Shown here: positions 1 through 8,929 of the stretch, piece after piece
How positions within the stretch are numbered: the first letter of the stretch is position 1
How the letters are laid out: each line of letters opens with the position of its first letter
DNA from: an uncultured Halieaceae bacterium
GTDB lineage: Bacteria; Pseudomonadota; Gammaproteobacteria; Pseudomonadales; Halieaceae
Direction of reading: 5' to 3'
NCBI GenBank assembly: GCA_938074045.1
Contig: CALJGI010000009.1
Location: 1-64,000, forward strand
Length of the DNA: 64,000 nt
Made by a program: the position numbers and the translations under genes
Notes under the pieces: generated by a model
Database searches by the model: none
What the model was told of the DNA's origin: nothing
The model's input: the letters and a program-made list of their open reading frames with translations, nothing else

Positions 1-140
1 GGTATTACGACGGATATCCTTGACCGCTTTTTCGGTGTTTGACATGCTCATGATGATACTCCTGTACTTCAGTTTAAAAGTAGCAGATGTATCTCTTAGT
101 GAATCAGGTCAATTGGTACCATCGTGGCTGACGGGACACA
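1..140 (-). mobile_element. IS3-family element, terminal part (cut by window edge)
   Basis: The first 140 bases align with 23617-23755, the transposase-proximal end of the IS3-family remnant further on, at roughly 90 percent identity by eye. The first 17 codons of orfA read leftwards from an ATG at 51 and differ from the second copy at only a few residues. Similarity stops after the shared terminal bases GACGGGACACA at 130-140, which marks the outer end of the element. The end lies 33 bases beyond the response-regulator stop codon, so insertion was intergenic. Whether the rest of this copy is intact cannot be seen. Confidence 0.8.
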
Positions 141-173
141 CGGCTTGCCCACTTAAGAAAGATCATAGAGGTG

Positions 174-581
174 TTAAAGGAGCTGAGTTGACGCCATTTT
201 CTCTAGTTCTATCCTCTTGTAAAGTTTTTCAAACTCATCTCTAGAGAATGGCTTTAAAAGCAGGTGGAAAGTGATTCCACCAAGCTCCTCTTGAGCTAGG
301 CTAGAAAAAAAACCAGTTGTAACTATTATAGAGAGGTCTTGTTCGAGACTATTCGCAAACCTAATCACATCAAGCCCATCGTGCCTAACCTGGAGTGATA
401 AATCTGACAAGATGATGTCATAAAGTGATGCTCTTAGAGCGTTTATTGCTGATTCTGCGTCTTCAGCTACCTGTACCTGGCATCCATGTCTTTCAAATAA
501 TACCTTTAAATGGCTAGAGATATCATTTTCGTTCTCAACAACCAATACCCGTCGCACTACTTCAGTTTGAGATGCAATCAT
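174..581 (-). CDS. Single-domain response regulator (CheY-like receiver)
   Basis: A 135-residue protein consisting of one receiver domain and no output domain. The probable phosphoacceptor is D60 (ILSDLSL), the switch Thr lies in VTTG (88-89), and the conserved Lys is K110 in LLLKPF. The acidic pocket reads E16-N17 where the family usually has two acids, a mild departure. It starts 6 bases after the stop of the upstream hybrid kinase and is surely co-transcribed with it. It probably receives phosphate from that kinase or acts as a phosphate sink in its relay. The downstream target cannot be inferred. Confidence 0.85.
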   Translation of the reverse strand: MIASQTEVVRRVLVVENENDISSHLKVLFERHGCQVQVAEDAESAINALRASLYDIILSDLSLQVRHDGLDVIRFANSLEQDLSIIVTTGFFSSLAQEELGGITFHLLLKPFSRDEFEKLYKRIELEKMASTQLL

Positions 582-587
582 TAGCCG

Positions 588-2678
588 TTATGTCGCTGAC
601 AAATTTAAGGACGCTACTACCTGTTGTAAATCTTTTTTACGATAAGGCTTAAAAAGTACCGGGGGTGTTTTTGCGCTCATTTTATGTAAACGATCTGAAT
701 ATCCTGTAGCCATCACAACTTGAATTTCAGGATAATTTTTAGCAACATAATCAGCAAGCTGAATACCATCCATTTCACCGGGCATTACAACGTCGGTAAA
801 CAGCAAGGCGATTTTGGAACTATGTTCTTCGATCTGCTTCATTGCCTCACTAGCGTTGTAGCAGCGGATTGTTTGCATTCCAAATGAATTCAAAAATTGT
901 GCTGCCAAATCACACAATGCTCTTTCATCATCTACTACCAATCCAATTGTCCTGCCGCTATCATCTGCACTAAGTACTGATGCATCATTTTTTTCACTTG
1001 AATTCCTGTAATCTACACAAGTAATTTTTCGATTTGCGATAATATTATTTTGCTTTTCTGCTACGCCTGGATAGAGCGGGTATAATTCTTGCGCAGTATG
1101 AATAATATCGACGATACTTTGAGCGGCACTTTTCAGTCGTCGTTTCTGAGCGCGTGTAAGTACTTTGGGCTTGTCACCCATCGCACACAACGCGCCCGTG
1201 TTTATTTGTAGTGAATCATATAGTGCTATTCCCGCATAGCTCCTGAACCCACCATCGACATTAACCATTGGATATCCGGACACTTTAGACGACCTTGTCA
1301 GATCTGGGATATATAGCTCCCCGTTTTCTGTGTGCACTAGGTATTGGCAAAACGATTGTGAGACTTGAGTACTTGCGGGTACTGTTTCCAATCCGACCTT
1401 ACGGACAGGATAAACTATCTCATCTGTGATTAGGGAGAATATCACTGACTTACTATCTAATTCTGCCTTTACACTATTCAGCAACTGGTCGACCTGGGCG
1501 GATACCGCCGGATAATTTTGAGGATTAAGCCTGAATTCATTCAAGAAACTATGCTCTACTGCTTTCTGACGTTCACCCCACCTCGTCCGTATTCGCTCAC
1601 TTTCTAGAGCTTCCACATCAACAGGAAATCGCAATGAGACTCTTGTGCCTACTGCCACTTCAGAATTTATCACAAAAGAAGCGCCATCAATGCTTTCAAT
1701 GTGACGTTGAACAGACCATAGTCCAAGACCCGAGCCATATACCTTAGTCGAAAAACCTTTCTCCACGATTTCACAAATTCGCTTATGGTTCATACCTGGT
1801 CCGTTATCTGCAATTTCAATAACTGCGTATGGGCCAATTTCAGCTGTCGGGCCTCGAAGATCAGCTTTGGTTTCCTCAAGATCTAATGTTATTGAAATAA
1901 GGCCGTCACTTATTTCGGAGTCTTTTATCGCCTCAACTGCGTTTTTTACAATGTTTATGACTATATGCTTTAATGAATGATCAGGTACTCGGATCGGTAA
2001 ATAGGGACACTGCGATGATGAAACAATCCTGATGTTGTAGTGCTGAGCAGTATCGATAAGTTCGGGGAATAGCCTGTCCATTACTGAGTGTACTTCAATT
2101 ACTGAGGGTGCTTCAAAAGAAGCTATATCGGTAAGATTTTTTTCTCCTTTAACGCTATTTTTAAACAGATGCGAAGTGGTTGTCGCACACAATAAAAGGC
2201 AGTCTTTCGCCTTTTCGATAGAAGACTGTCTTACTGATTCTTCAATCTGATCATCGCTTGCTGTTTCTAAATATATGTTCATCATAGCGAACGCATTATT
2301 CATATTATGTACAAATTCATCTTTACCATCCCTTGCTAATGCTGCTTCTTTCACCAGTTGCGCGGAAGATACAGCGCTCACTGATCCATCTCTACTATTG
2401 AAGAGCCACAAATTCGTGAAATAGTAGGTAAAGATAGCTGCTATCAGGGCGGTGCCACTCGGATAAAGCAGCAGTCCTTGTATGAATTCTGTAAAAATTA
2501 AGACTCCACCAATGAACATCATGATTATGTTAGCTAGATAGAAGCCTGCGATTGATATTATTCGCTTCCTGAGTTCTGGGGCTTCAGTCGTCTGAGCCGC
2601 TATAATCAATTTAGCGGATGAAAGTGCTGTTAGCATTATTGCAATGAGAACAATCCCTAAACTCACTTCAATTAACAT
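588..2678 (-). CDS. Membrane hybrid sensor histidine kinase (TM-HisKA-HATPase-GAF-like-REC)
   Basis: A 696-residue inner-membrane sensor. The N-terminus has about three hydrophobic segments (roughly 5-25, 42-62, 68-92). A dimerisation region follows with the likely phosphoacceptor H124 (EFVHNMNN). The ATPase domain shows the N box around N247, the G1 box DNGPGM at 291-296 and the G2 box GSGLGL at 315-320. Residues about 370-550 resemble a GAF-type sensory domain. A C-terminal receiver (about 575-695) has D629 and K677. Placing a GAF-like domain after the catalytic core is uncommon. The ATG at 2678 has a GAGGA ribosome site. It forms an operon with the receiver gene at 174-581; no signal can be assigned. 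Confidence 0.88.
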   Translation of the reverse strand: MLIEVSLGIVLIAIMLTALSSAKLIIAAQTTEAPELRKRIISIAGFYLANIIMMFIGGVLIFTEFIQGLLLYPSGTALIAAIFTYYFTNLWLFNSRDGSVSAVSSAQLVKEAALARDGKDEFVHNMNNAFAMMNIYLETASDDQIEESVRQSSIEKAKDCLLLCATTTSHLFKNSVKGEKNLTDIASFEAPSVIEVHSVMDRLFPELIDTAQHYNIRIVSSSQCPYLPIRVPDHSLKHIVINIVKNAVEAIKDSEISDGLISITLDLEETKADLRGPTAEIGPYAVIEIADNGPGMNHKRICEIVEKGFSTKVYGSGLGLWSVQRHIESIDGASFVINSEVAVGTRVSLRFPVDVEALESERIRTRWGERQKAVEHSFLNEFRLNPQNYPAVSAQVDQLLNSVKAELDSKSVIFSLITDEIVYPVRKVGLETVPASTQVSQSFCQYLVHTENGELYIPDLTRSSKVSGYPMVNVDGGFRSYAGIALYDSLQINTGALCAMGDKPKVLTRAQKRRLKSAAQSIVDIIHTAQELYPLYPGVAEKQNNIIANRKITCVDYRNSSEKNDASVLSADDSGRTIGLVVDDERALCDLAAQFLNSFGMQTIRCYNASEAMKQIEEHSSKIALLFTDVVMPGEMDGIQLADYVAKNYPEIQVVMATGYSDRLHKMSAKTPPVLFKPYRKKDLQQVVASLNLSAT

Positions 2679-3064
2679 ACTGCCGTCCTCAGATATTTTT
2701 TTTTTCCGCTTAGTCCTGAATTAGAACAAGGCTAAAGCCTTTAGCCATTCATAACCAACAATATTCAAATCCACTGAATAGTGCAGTAGCCATTACGCCT
2801 CATGCGATCCATATATTATCCTATTAGACCCTACGCATCTTTTGCTTTAAGAAATATTAAGTAAAATGTATCAGTAACTCTTACCGGACAGCTAGCATTT
2901 TCTTATTCGGCAGGAATTTAAAACTGACATTCAAGTCAGAACCCAAAGCGGACATGGCGCTTAAACAAACTTAATAGATAGCTCATCTGCAAATCACTAA
3001 TCTCCTCAATTGATATATAACACACATTACAAAAAACCCGTCTGAACAATCGGGAGACCTCTCA
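2679..3064. other. Intergenic region between divergent genes
   Basis: 386 AT-rich bases separate the kinase operon (leftward) from the lipoprotein gene (rightward), so both promoters should lie here. A small CCCG/CGGG inverted repeat sits at about 3037-3055, just before the lipoprotein ribosome site. No gene or RNA is recognised. Confidence 0.4.
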
Positions 3065-3499
3065 ATGAAGACATGTGCAGTAACAGCTCTGTTAGCAACG
3101 TTTTTTAGTTTGCTTTTGTCGGCTTGCGGATCCGTGTTGACATATGGTGAAGAATACGGGAGCTTGTCTGAGCTCGAGAAGTATTTCATTGGGCCCTGGC
3201 ATCAGCATGGTGACATAAACTTTTCAAAACCGTATGCGAAACTAAGTTTCAAATTTGAGGACTGGAAGGAACTTGAAACCCTCTGTGGAACTAATAACCC
3301 CAGCTGGCAGACCACCCACAAGAGAAAGCACTATGGCGATGCAGGTCTTCTTGGCGAAATACCGGTGCGTCCTATGGGTTGTTACATAGAGACAATGGAG
3401 GGCTACGAAACTCCGGTAATACTCTGGATAGAAGGTAGAGATGATATCTTTTTACACGAGCTGGCGCATCACTACGGTGTAATTGACGAGGATAGCTAA
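3065..3499 (+). CDS. Small lipoprotein with HExxH metal-binding motif
   Basis: A 144-residue protein with a lipoprotein signal: hydrophobic residues 5-19, then LSAC with the lipidated Cys at 21. Near the C-terminus it carries HELAHH (131-136), the HExxH zinc-protease signature, only eight residues before the end. In known metalloproteases the third ligand usually lies beyond this point, so the chain is either a short non-standard family or truncated. GGAG stands 8 bases before the ATG. No family was recognised; peptidase activity is inference from the motif alone. No operon partner. Confidence 0.65.
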   Translation: MKTCAVTALLATFFSLLLSACGSVLTYGEEYGSLSELEKYFIGPWHQHGDINFSKPYAKLSFKFEDWKELETLCGTNNPSWQTTHKRKHYGDAGLLGEIPVRPMGCYIETMEGYETPVILWIEGRDDIFLHELAHHYGVIDEDS

Positions 3500-4001
3500 A
3501 CTAAAAAGGCTAATTGATATTTACGATTATGTGAAACTTTTGACCACTAATATTTCGTTCACTAACATCATTAAGATATGTCGTAAGTAGCAATAACGTC
3601 ACCGGCGAAAATCAGCTAGCAACACAGTATTTATCGGCACTATCGTTGCCTGCCATAGAACGCGAGCGATGATTGCTCTGTCCCACATTTATCTGACAGC
3701 CTGAGAGCGCCAGATTGCTCATTTACCATTCGAATCAACCGGTTACGAATTCGGCCCAGGTTCGGAATTCGGTTTCAAAAAAGTAATTACGATTCTCTTC
3801 CTTGCTGAATCTGGCTCAAAATTACCCACAACGCGGGTTCGGTATACGCTCGGTTTTGGTTTAACCCGCCCTGCCCTGCAGAAAAACCCGTTAACTTTCT
3901 TCGACTGACTCGCCCGTTTGGTTCCTCCGATAGCTACTCATAATCGGTAGAAAGCGCAAGTCTATCCATTTACGAAAGTGGATTCTTCTGAGTGCTAAAG
4001 T
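3500..4001. other. Intergenic region, no gene seen
   Basis: About 500 bases between convergent genes. All frames are broken by stops. A 22-base segment at 3604-3625 closely resembles 5506-5527 (a dispersed repeat). No RNA or terminator is clearly visible. Confidence 0.4.
3604..3625 (+). repeat. Dispersed short repeat, copy 1
   Basis: Matches 5506-5527 at 19 of 22 positions, with the shared blocks GGCGAAAAT, GCT and GCAACAC. Both copies lie in intergenic DNA. Confidence 0.4.
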
Positions 4002-5009
4002 CTAAAATACCAGACAAATTTTTCCAAAATGCCCCTGTGATTCCTGCAACCTAAACGCCTCCCCCAGCCCCTCGAGCCCAAAACTTCGATCAATCACAGG
4101 CTCAATACCCGTGATATTGATAGCGTTTACCATATCCACCTGACTTGATCTTGAACCAACAGTAATACCACTGATCACAGCGTTTTTCCTGAATAACTCT
4201 GCTGTGGGTATCTCACCCTGGATCCCGGTGAGTACGCCTATCATGGAGATATGCCCACCCATGGCGACTGCGCGAACTGATTGCGCCAGTGTGCCAGAAC
4301 CACCCACTTCAACGACAACGTTCACGCCACAGCCACCGGTAATCTCCTGCACTTTGTCGCCCCACTTTTCAAACTCGCGATAGTTGATAAGTTGATCAGC
4401 CCCCAGGTCACGTAGTTTTTCCAGTTTGGAATCATTTGAAGAGGTGGCTATTACATGGCACCCTGCCGCTTTAGCAAACTGCAAGGCAAAAATCGACACG
4501 CCGCCACTACCCTGCACCAACACGGTATTGCCGGGCCTAACCTTCGCTTCTACCATTAACGCGCGCCATGCTGTGGCTGCTGCACAGGGCAGAGTTGCGG
4601 CCTGTTCAAAAGTATAGCCGGCAGGTATTGGCGTAAAAGCGGAGGATGCCATGGTAACGGTTTCTGCGGCAAAACCATCTACGTTATCACCGGGAACCCC
4701 GCCTAACTTGGCCGCATCATCGGCGCGACCATCTGCCCAGTGCGGGAAAAAACAGCTCATGACTTTGTCACCGATCTGGAATTCGGTCACACCGGGGCCA
4801 ATGGCTTCTACAATGCCAGAGCCGTCTGACATAGGTATGCGTCCGTCATCCACCGGCAACAAACCTGTCGCCACCACATAGTCATGAAAGTTCAGTGAGC
4901 TGGCATGGTTGCGAACGCGAATCTCACCGAATTGAGGCTCTGAGGGTTCTATCTCGACCAGGTTCAGATTTTCTAACCCGCCCGGTTTCTTTAGCTTAAC
5001 TGCGCGCAC
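4002..5009 (-). CDS. MDR-superfamily oxidoreductase (NADPH:quinone reductase-like)
   Basis: A 335-residue zinc-independent medium-chain dehydrogenase. The N-terminal GroES-like domain carries the family signature around residues 50-80 (SLNFHDY, DGSGIVEAIG). The Rossmann half has a glycine-rich nucleotide loop, VLVQGSGGVS, near residue 165. Zinc-site cysteines of true alcohol dehydrogenases are absent, so it probably reduces quinones or enones with NAD(P)H. The start is GTG at 5009, with AGGAG 8 bases upstream. The gene stands alone; substrate unknown. Confidence 0.85.
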   Translation of the reverse strand: MRAVKLKKPGGLENLNLVEIEPSEPQFGEIRVRNHASSLNFHDYVVATGLLPVDDGRIPMSDGSGIVEAIGPGVTEFQIGDKVMSCFFPHWADGRADDAAKLGGVPGDNVDGFAAETVTMASSAFTPIPAGYTFEQAATLPCAAATAWRALMVEAKVRPGNTVLVQGSGGVSIFALQFAKAAGCHVIATSSNDSKLEKLRDLGADQLINYREFEKWGDKVQEITGGCGVNVVVEVGGSGTLAQSVRAVAMGGHISMIGVLTGIQGEIPTAELFRKNAVISGITVGSRSSQVDMVNAINITGIEPVIDRSFGLEGLGEAFRLQESQGHFGKICLVF

Positions 5010-5668
5010 TGTTTACTCCTTAGAATCAATGATTAGACTGATGTGTAAACATTAGCATCAAAATGATATCGGCGAGTTAATTTAATTGCCATGAAGAAGC
5101 CTAGCCAAAGCATGACCGTAATACCTATAGGGGCTGTTAAATTGGCAGCACTATTTATAAAAATTCATGACTCAATTCTGGCAATTCTAGCGACTAAACT
5201 TGTCATTACCCGTCGCGAAATGGGCCTTGCGGAGGCGTCTGTCACAATATTTGCCTAAACGAATCGACATTTTTCATCATGATTGAGGTGTGAGAGCTGA
5301 AGTATTAAGGTCATTCTGAGAGAGAAGGGAGAGGACTACCGGAGGTTCTGGCAAGTTAAGTCGCTGGCTCAACTCAATTCCAGTCTCTGGATATCCCGCA
5401 GCCGACCTACCCCATTCTTCAAATGCAAGCTCACCTATGCGAGCACGACTTCAGTTGAGCAGGCGCGCGTTTAGTGAAATCTCTTAGTTTCATTACCACA
5501 TAACAGGCGAAAATTTGCTCGCAACACCCCTCTTGTCCGCCCTATACTTCAATTGCCAGGGTATTTCTCACCAGAGTTTTTTGTTCCAATTCATTAACTT
5601 GTTGGTGCCGGTTGAGTCTGGTTGGCAATCCGCTAAAACTAGTTTGCGAAAACTGAGGTAATCGAGCA
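5010..5668. other. Intergenic region with dispersed repeat
   Basis: About 660 bases between divergent genes. No open frame or RNA gene is supported. The one notable element is the 17-base sequence at 5507-5523, which recurs exactly in inverted orientation at 21752-21768. Confidence 0.4.
5506..5527 (+). repeat. Dispersed short repeat, copy 2
   Basis: The core GCGAAAATTTGCTCGCA at 5507-5523 is identical to the complement of 21752-21768 and similar to 3607-3622. A short dispersed intergenic repeat is the simplest reading; function unknown. Confidence 0.5.
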
Positions 5669-6076
5669 GTGTCTGTCCGCAAAATTCATCATATTAACTT
5701 CTTGGTTCATAATCTTGAACGGGGTATCCACCGATACCGCCAAATGTTGGGTATTGGCGATTTTCTTATTGAGACACTACCCGGTCGAGGGGTAATTACG
5801 GCGCGCGCCAGCCTTGGTGAGAGTTGGCTGGTACTGGTACAACCGATTGATGATAAAGGAATACCGGCCAGATACCTCGCGAAACATGGCGAAGGGTTCT
5901 TTCTTATCTCGTTTGGTGTTGATGACCTGAATGCAGCCGTGGCAAAAGTTGCAACCGCCGGATATAAAATGACATCTGAGAGGCCACGTGCTGGCCTTGA
6001 AAATTGGGAAGTCTGGGATATCGAGAGTATCGACGCCCTGGGTGTTCAGATTCAACTGTGCAAAGACTCAAAATAA
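5669..6076 (+). CDS. VOC-superfamily (glyoxalase/dioxygenase fold) protein
   Basis: A 135-residue single VOC unit pair with the usual opening (KIHHINFLVHNLE, H8 as first metal ligand), the turn FGVDDLNAAV and the closing strand GVQIQL. Two positions that often hold metal ligands look altered: the His normally before FGVDD is absent, and the terminal Glu is replaced by Gln (IQL rather than IEL). Metal-dependent catalysis is therefore uncertain, and a binding role is possible. The start is GTG at 5669 after TGAGGTAA. It precedes the TonB receptor-hydantoinase group by about 180 bases and may belong to the same metabolic unit. Confidence 0.75.
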   Translation: MSVRKIHHINFLVHNLERGIHRYRQMLGIGDFLIETLPGRGVITARASLGESWLVLVQPIDDKGIPARYLAKHGEGFFLISFGVDDLNAAVAKVATAGYKMTSERPRAGLENWEVWDIESIDALGVQIQLCKDSK

Positions 6077-6260
6077 TACAACCATTTTTTTGATTCAATA
6101 TAGAACCGTATTTGGGATTCATGCGTATACTAGAGGAATATAATAATTAAGAAGCGTCACCGATCCCCGCTTGCTGCTGTCCATTATGTTTGGCAAGCGC
6201 CCGTCTCATCCTGGAACGATACAACAGACTTTACTGTAGTTGAACTTGGAGCTCATTACT

Positions 6261-8897
6261 ATGAAAAAAACAGTTACTTGTGGCAGCGCATTGATCGCTG
6301 TCAGCTCTCTTGTCAGTGGAGCTTTCCTCCCTGCCATCACGCAGGCTCAAGTTACAACGATCGAGGAGGTCGTGGTCACAGCTAGGAAACGAGCGGAAAA
6401 CCTGCAGGACGTACCGATCGCAATCAGCGCCTTTACAGCGCGGACTATAGAAGACGCCGGTATAGAGCGGCCACAGGACTTTATAGCACTCACATCCAAT
6501 GTCACGATTGTTGATACCGCCAACGCTGGTGATACGCAGGTGACAATACGCGGCATTACCTCAACCCGGGACGCTGAGGGCACATTTGCCTTCGTCGTTG
6601 ACGGAGTACTTATCACTAACCCCAATGGATTTAATCAAGAGTTGTTTGATTTACAACAGATTGAAGTCCTGAAGGGGCCGCAAGGCGCTCTATATGGTCG
6701 TAACGCTGTGGCCGGTGCGATCCTTGTTACAACAAAGAAACCTGGCGATGAACTGGAAACATCGCTGACCCTTGGAGCAGGTAATGACGGCCTCCTCAAA
6801 GGCAGGGCATCCCTCAGCGGGCCAATAGCGGATGGTATTAGTGGCTCTCTGTCCCTCAGTACCCGACAGGATGACGGGCAGTATAAGAATGAATTTACTG
6901 GCAAGGATGATGTGGTGGACTTCCTCAAAGAAGACAATATTCGTGCACGCCTCATATTCAATCCCAATGATCGGCTGGAAATCGATACCACACTGAGTTA
7001 CCGGGAAGTCGAAGCGGGAGCGATCAACTTCAACGCGGTGTTTGCGCTTCCCACCGCCGCCGCCGCATTTGGCGATCCAAACCTTTACATGGATGTTAAC
7101 GACCATGACTTCAGATACATTTTTAATGTACCTGGGGAAAACGAGCAGAAAAACACGTTCTTCTCACTCAAGGCGGAGTATGACCTGGACTGGGCGACGC
7201 TCATCACATCGGTTACCCACGATGACCTTGAAGAGTATCTGATCTCCGATGGCACCAGTGCTGCTTTTGGTCTTTATTCTTTTGATTTTGGCGTAGCAGG
7301 AGGGCCGGGGTCTCCCCTCAGTGGACCAGATGTTGGCGCTCCGCAGAACGCATGTTCCTCCAGCTTCCAAGACCTGGCTCTGGGAGGTGCTGAAAATGGC
7401 CTGCTGAATAGTCCGTTCTTCGCGTTTCCTGGCACGGTTCCTGGCATGGCAGTAGACCTCGGCATTGCGCCCTTCTATGGTCTTAACGCCTTGCTACCTC
7501 CATACACTCCATCGACCTGTGACGGTTACCAATACCAACGTCGCGATCAACAGAGCACTAGTTTCGAAATGCGGCTGGCGTCAAATGACGACGACCAGCA
7601 GTGGCAGGCAGGTATCTATTATGCGGAGTTAGAGCGGGAGGTGTCAGTTTCATACGGCGCTGATCTCGGGGATGGATTTTTCGCCGATCGCCCATATGCA
7701 GCAGGCCGCACCGATTTATTGTTCTGGGATGATTTTGACACAAAAGTCTGGTCGATCTTCGGCTCTGTAGACTTCGATATCACCGACAGCCAGGTGATTT
7801 CGATTGCTGGACGATACGACCGGGAGGACCGGGAAGTGGCCAACAAAGTACCAAACGTTGGATCCGCGGGGGCCTTTGGTGGCTTCAGCCCCATTAACCC
7901 GGCTTACGATGGCTCTTTCACAGACACCATCAGCGATCGTGGCGAAGACTATTCTCAGTTTCAGCCCAAGGTCTCTTGGCGCTGGGACGCGGGTGCTGAC
8001 TACTCCGTCTACGCATCCTATGGGGTAGGCTTCCGCTCGGGAGGTTTCAATAGTCTGGGTAGTGAAGCGCTGATCGATTCGCAATTTGCCGCGATATCTA
8101 CACGGCCCGCCAATTTGCGAGATGAGTATGACAAAGAGGTATCTACATCCTTTGAACTGGGTGTCAAATCCGAGTTGATGGACAATCGTCTTCGTATCAA
8201 CGCGGCGATTTTTCACACCGAGGTTGAAGATAACCAGTTTTTTAATTTTCTCGCGGGTGGTTTCGGTATTCTCCGTGTTGTCACGAATATAGACGAGGTC
8301 ACCCTGAAGGGAGCAGAGGTAGATTTCGAAGCTCTTCTCAGCGATAACCTCTCGTTCTATGGCTCAGTCGGCGTGATCGACAGCGAAATCGAAAAGAACA
8401 GTAACCGTCCCTATACAGAGGGCAACGATGCACCGCTAACGCCCGACATGACAGCCAATCTCGGCCTGCAGTGGAGTACGGAAGTCACCCAGGGCCTGGC
8501 GTTGAAGGCCCGGCTCGACTGGCAGTATGTCGGTGAGACCTGGTTTTCCACAGTACAGGATGACACCACATTCAATGCCTTCTCTGACGTATCGGGCTTA
8601 TATCAGGACATCGGCTTCGCATTTGGAGACGTTACCACTGGTGGCCCTGGAATTCCGCCAGGAGGGACAATAGCTTTCGGTGAAAGTACATACGACAAGG
8701 GCGAACGTGATGCTTACGATACGCTTAATCTTCGAGTCAGCCTTGAAGCAGACAGCTGGACCTTGACGCTGTGGGGCTCAAATATCACCGATGAAAACTA
8801 CCTTGAAGAGGTCATTCCAGCACCAGAATTTGGTGGCTACTTTATCCATCCTGGCAAAGGTAAGACCTTTGGTATCGACTTCGTGATGAGGTTCTAG
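6261..8897 (+). CDS. TonB-dependent outer-membrane receptor
   Basis: 878 residues from the ATG at 6261, chosen over an in-frame TTG at 6240 because GGAG lies 9 bases upstream and a signal peptide starts here (MKKTVTCG to about ITQAQ). A TonB box-like stretch (IEEVVVTARKR) follows, then a plug domain with the IRGI and EVLKGPQGALYGRNA motifs. A long 22-strand-type barrel ends in the terminal aromatic residue F. It should move a scarce substrate across the outer membrane with TonB energy. The hydantoinase A/B pair starts 32 bases downstream, so the substrate is probably a cyclic amide, lactam or nitrogen heterocycle, though this is inference. No FecR/sigma regulator is adjacent. Confidence 0.93.
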   Translation: MKKTVTCGSALIAVSSLVSGAFLPAITQAQVTTIEEVVVTARKRAENLQDVPIAISAFTARTIEDAGIERPQDFIALTSNVTIVDTANAGDTQVTIRGITSTRDAEGTFAFVVDGVLITNPNGFNQELFDLQQIEVLKGPQGALYGRNAVAGAILVTTKKPGDELETSLTLGAGNDGLLKGRASLSGPIADGISGSLSLSTRQDDGQYKNEFTGKDDVVDFLKEDNIRARLIFNPNDRLEIDTTLSYREVEAGAINFNAVFALPTAAAAFGDPNLYMDVNDHDFRYIFNVPGENEQKNTFFSLKAEYDLDWATLITSVTHDDLEEYLISDGTSAAFGLYSFDFGVAGGPGSPLSGPDVGAPQNACSSSFQDLALGGAENGLLNSPFFAFPGTVPGMAVDLGIAPFYGLNALLPPYTPSTCDGYQYQRRDQQSTSFEMRLASNDDDQQWQAGIYYAELEREVSVSYGADLGDGFFADRPYAAGRTDLLFWDDFDTKVWSIFGSVDFDITDSQVISIAGRYDREDREVANKVPNVGSAGAFGGFSPINPAYDGSFTDTISDRGEDYSQFQPKVSWRWDAGADYSVYASYGVGFRSGGFNSLGSEALIDSQFAAISTRPANLRDEYDKEVSTSFELGVKSELMDNRLRINAAIFHTEVEDNQFFNFLAGGFGILRVVTNIDEVTLKGAEVDFEALLSDNLSFYGSVGVIDSEIEKNSNRPYTEGNDAPLTPDMTANLGLQWSTEVTQGLALKARLDWQYVGETWFSTVQDDTTFNAFSDVSGLYQDIGFAFGDVTTGGPGIPPGGTIAFGESTYDKGERDAYDTLNLRVSLEADSWTLTLWGSNITDENYLEEVIPAPEFGGYFIHPGKGKTFGIDFVMRF

Positions 8898-8929
8898 CTG
8901 ATAATACAACTCGATGGTAGGAGGTTTAT

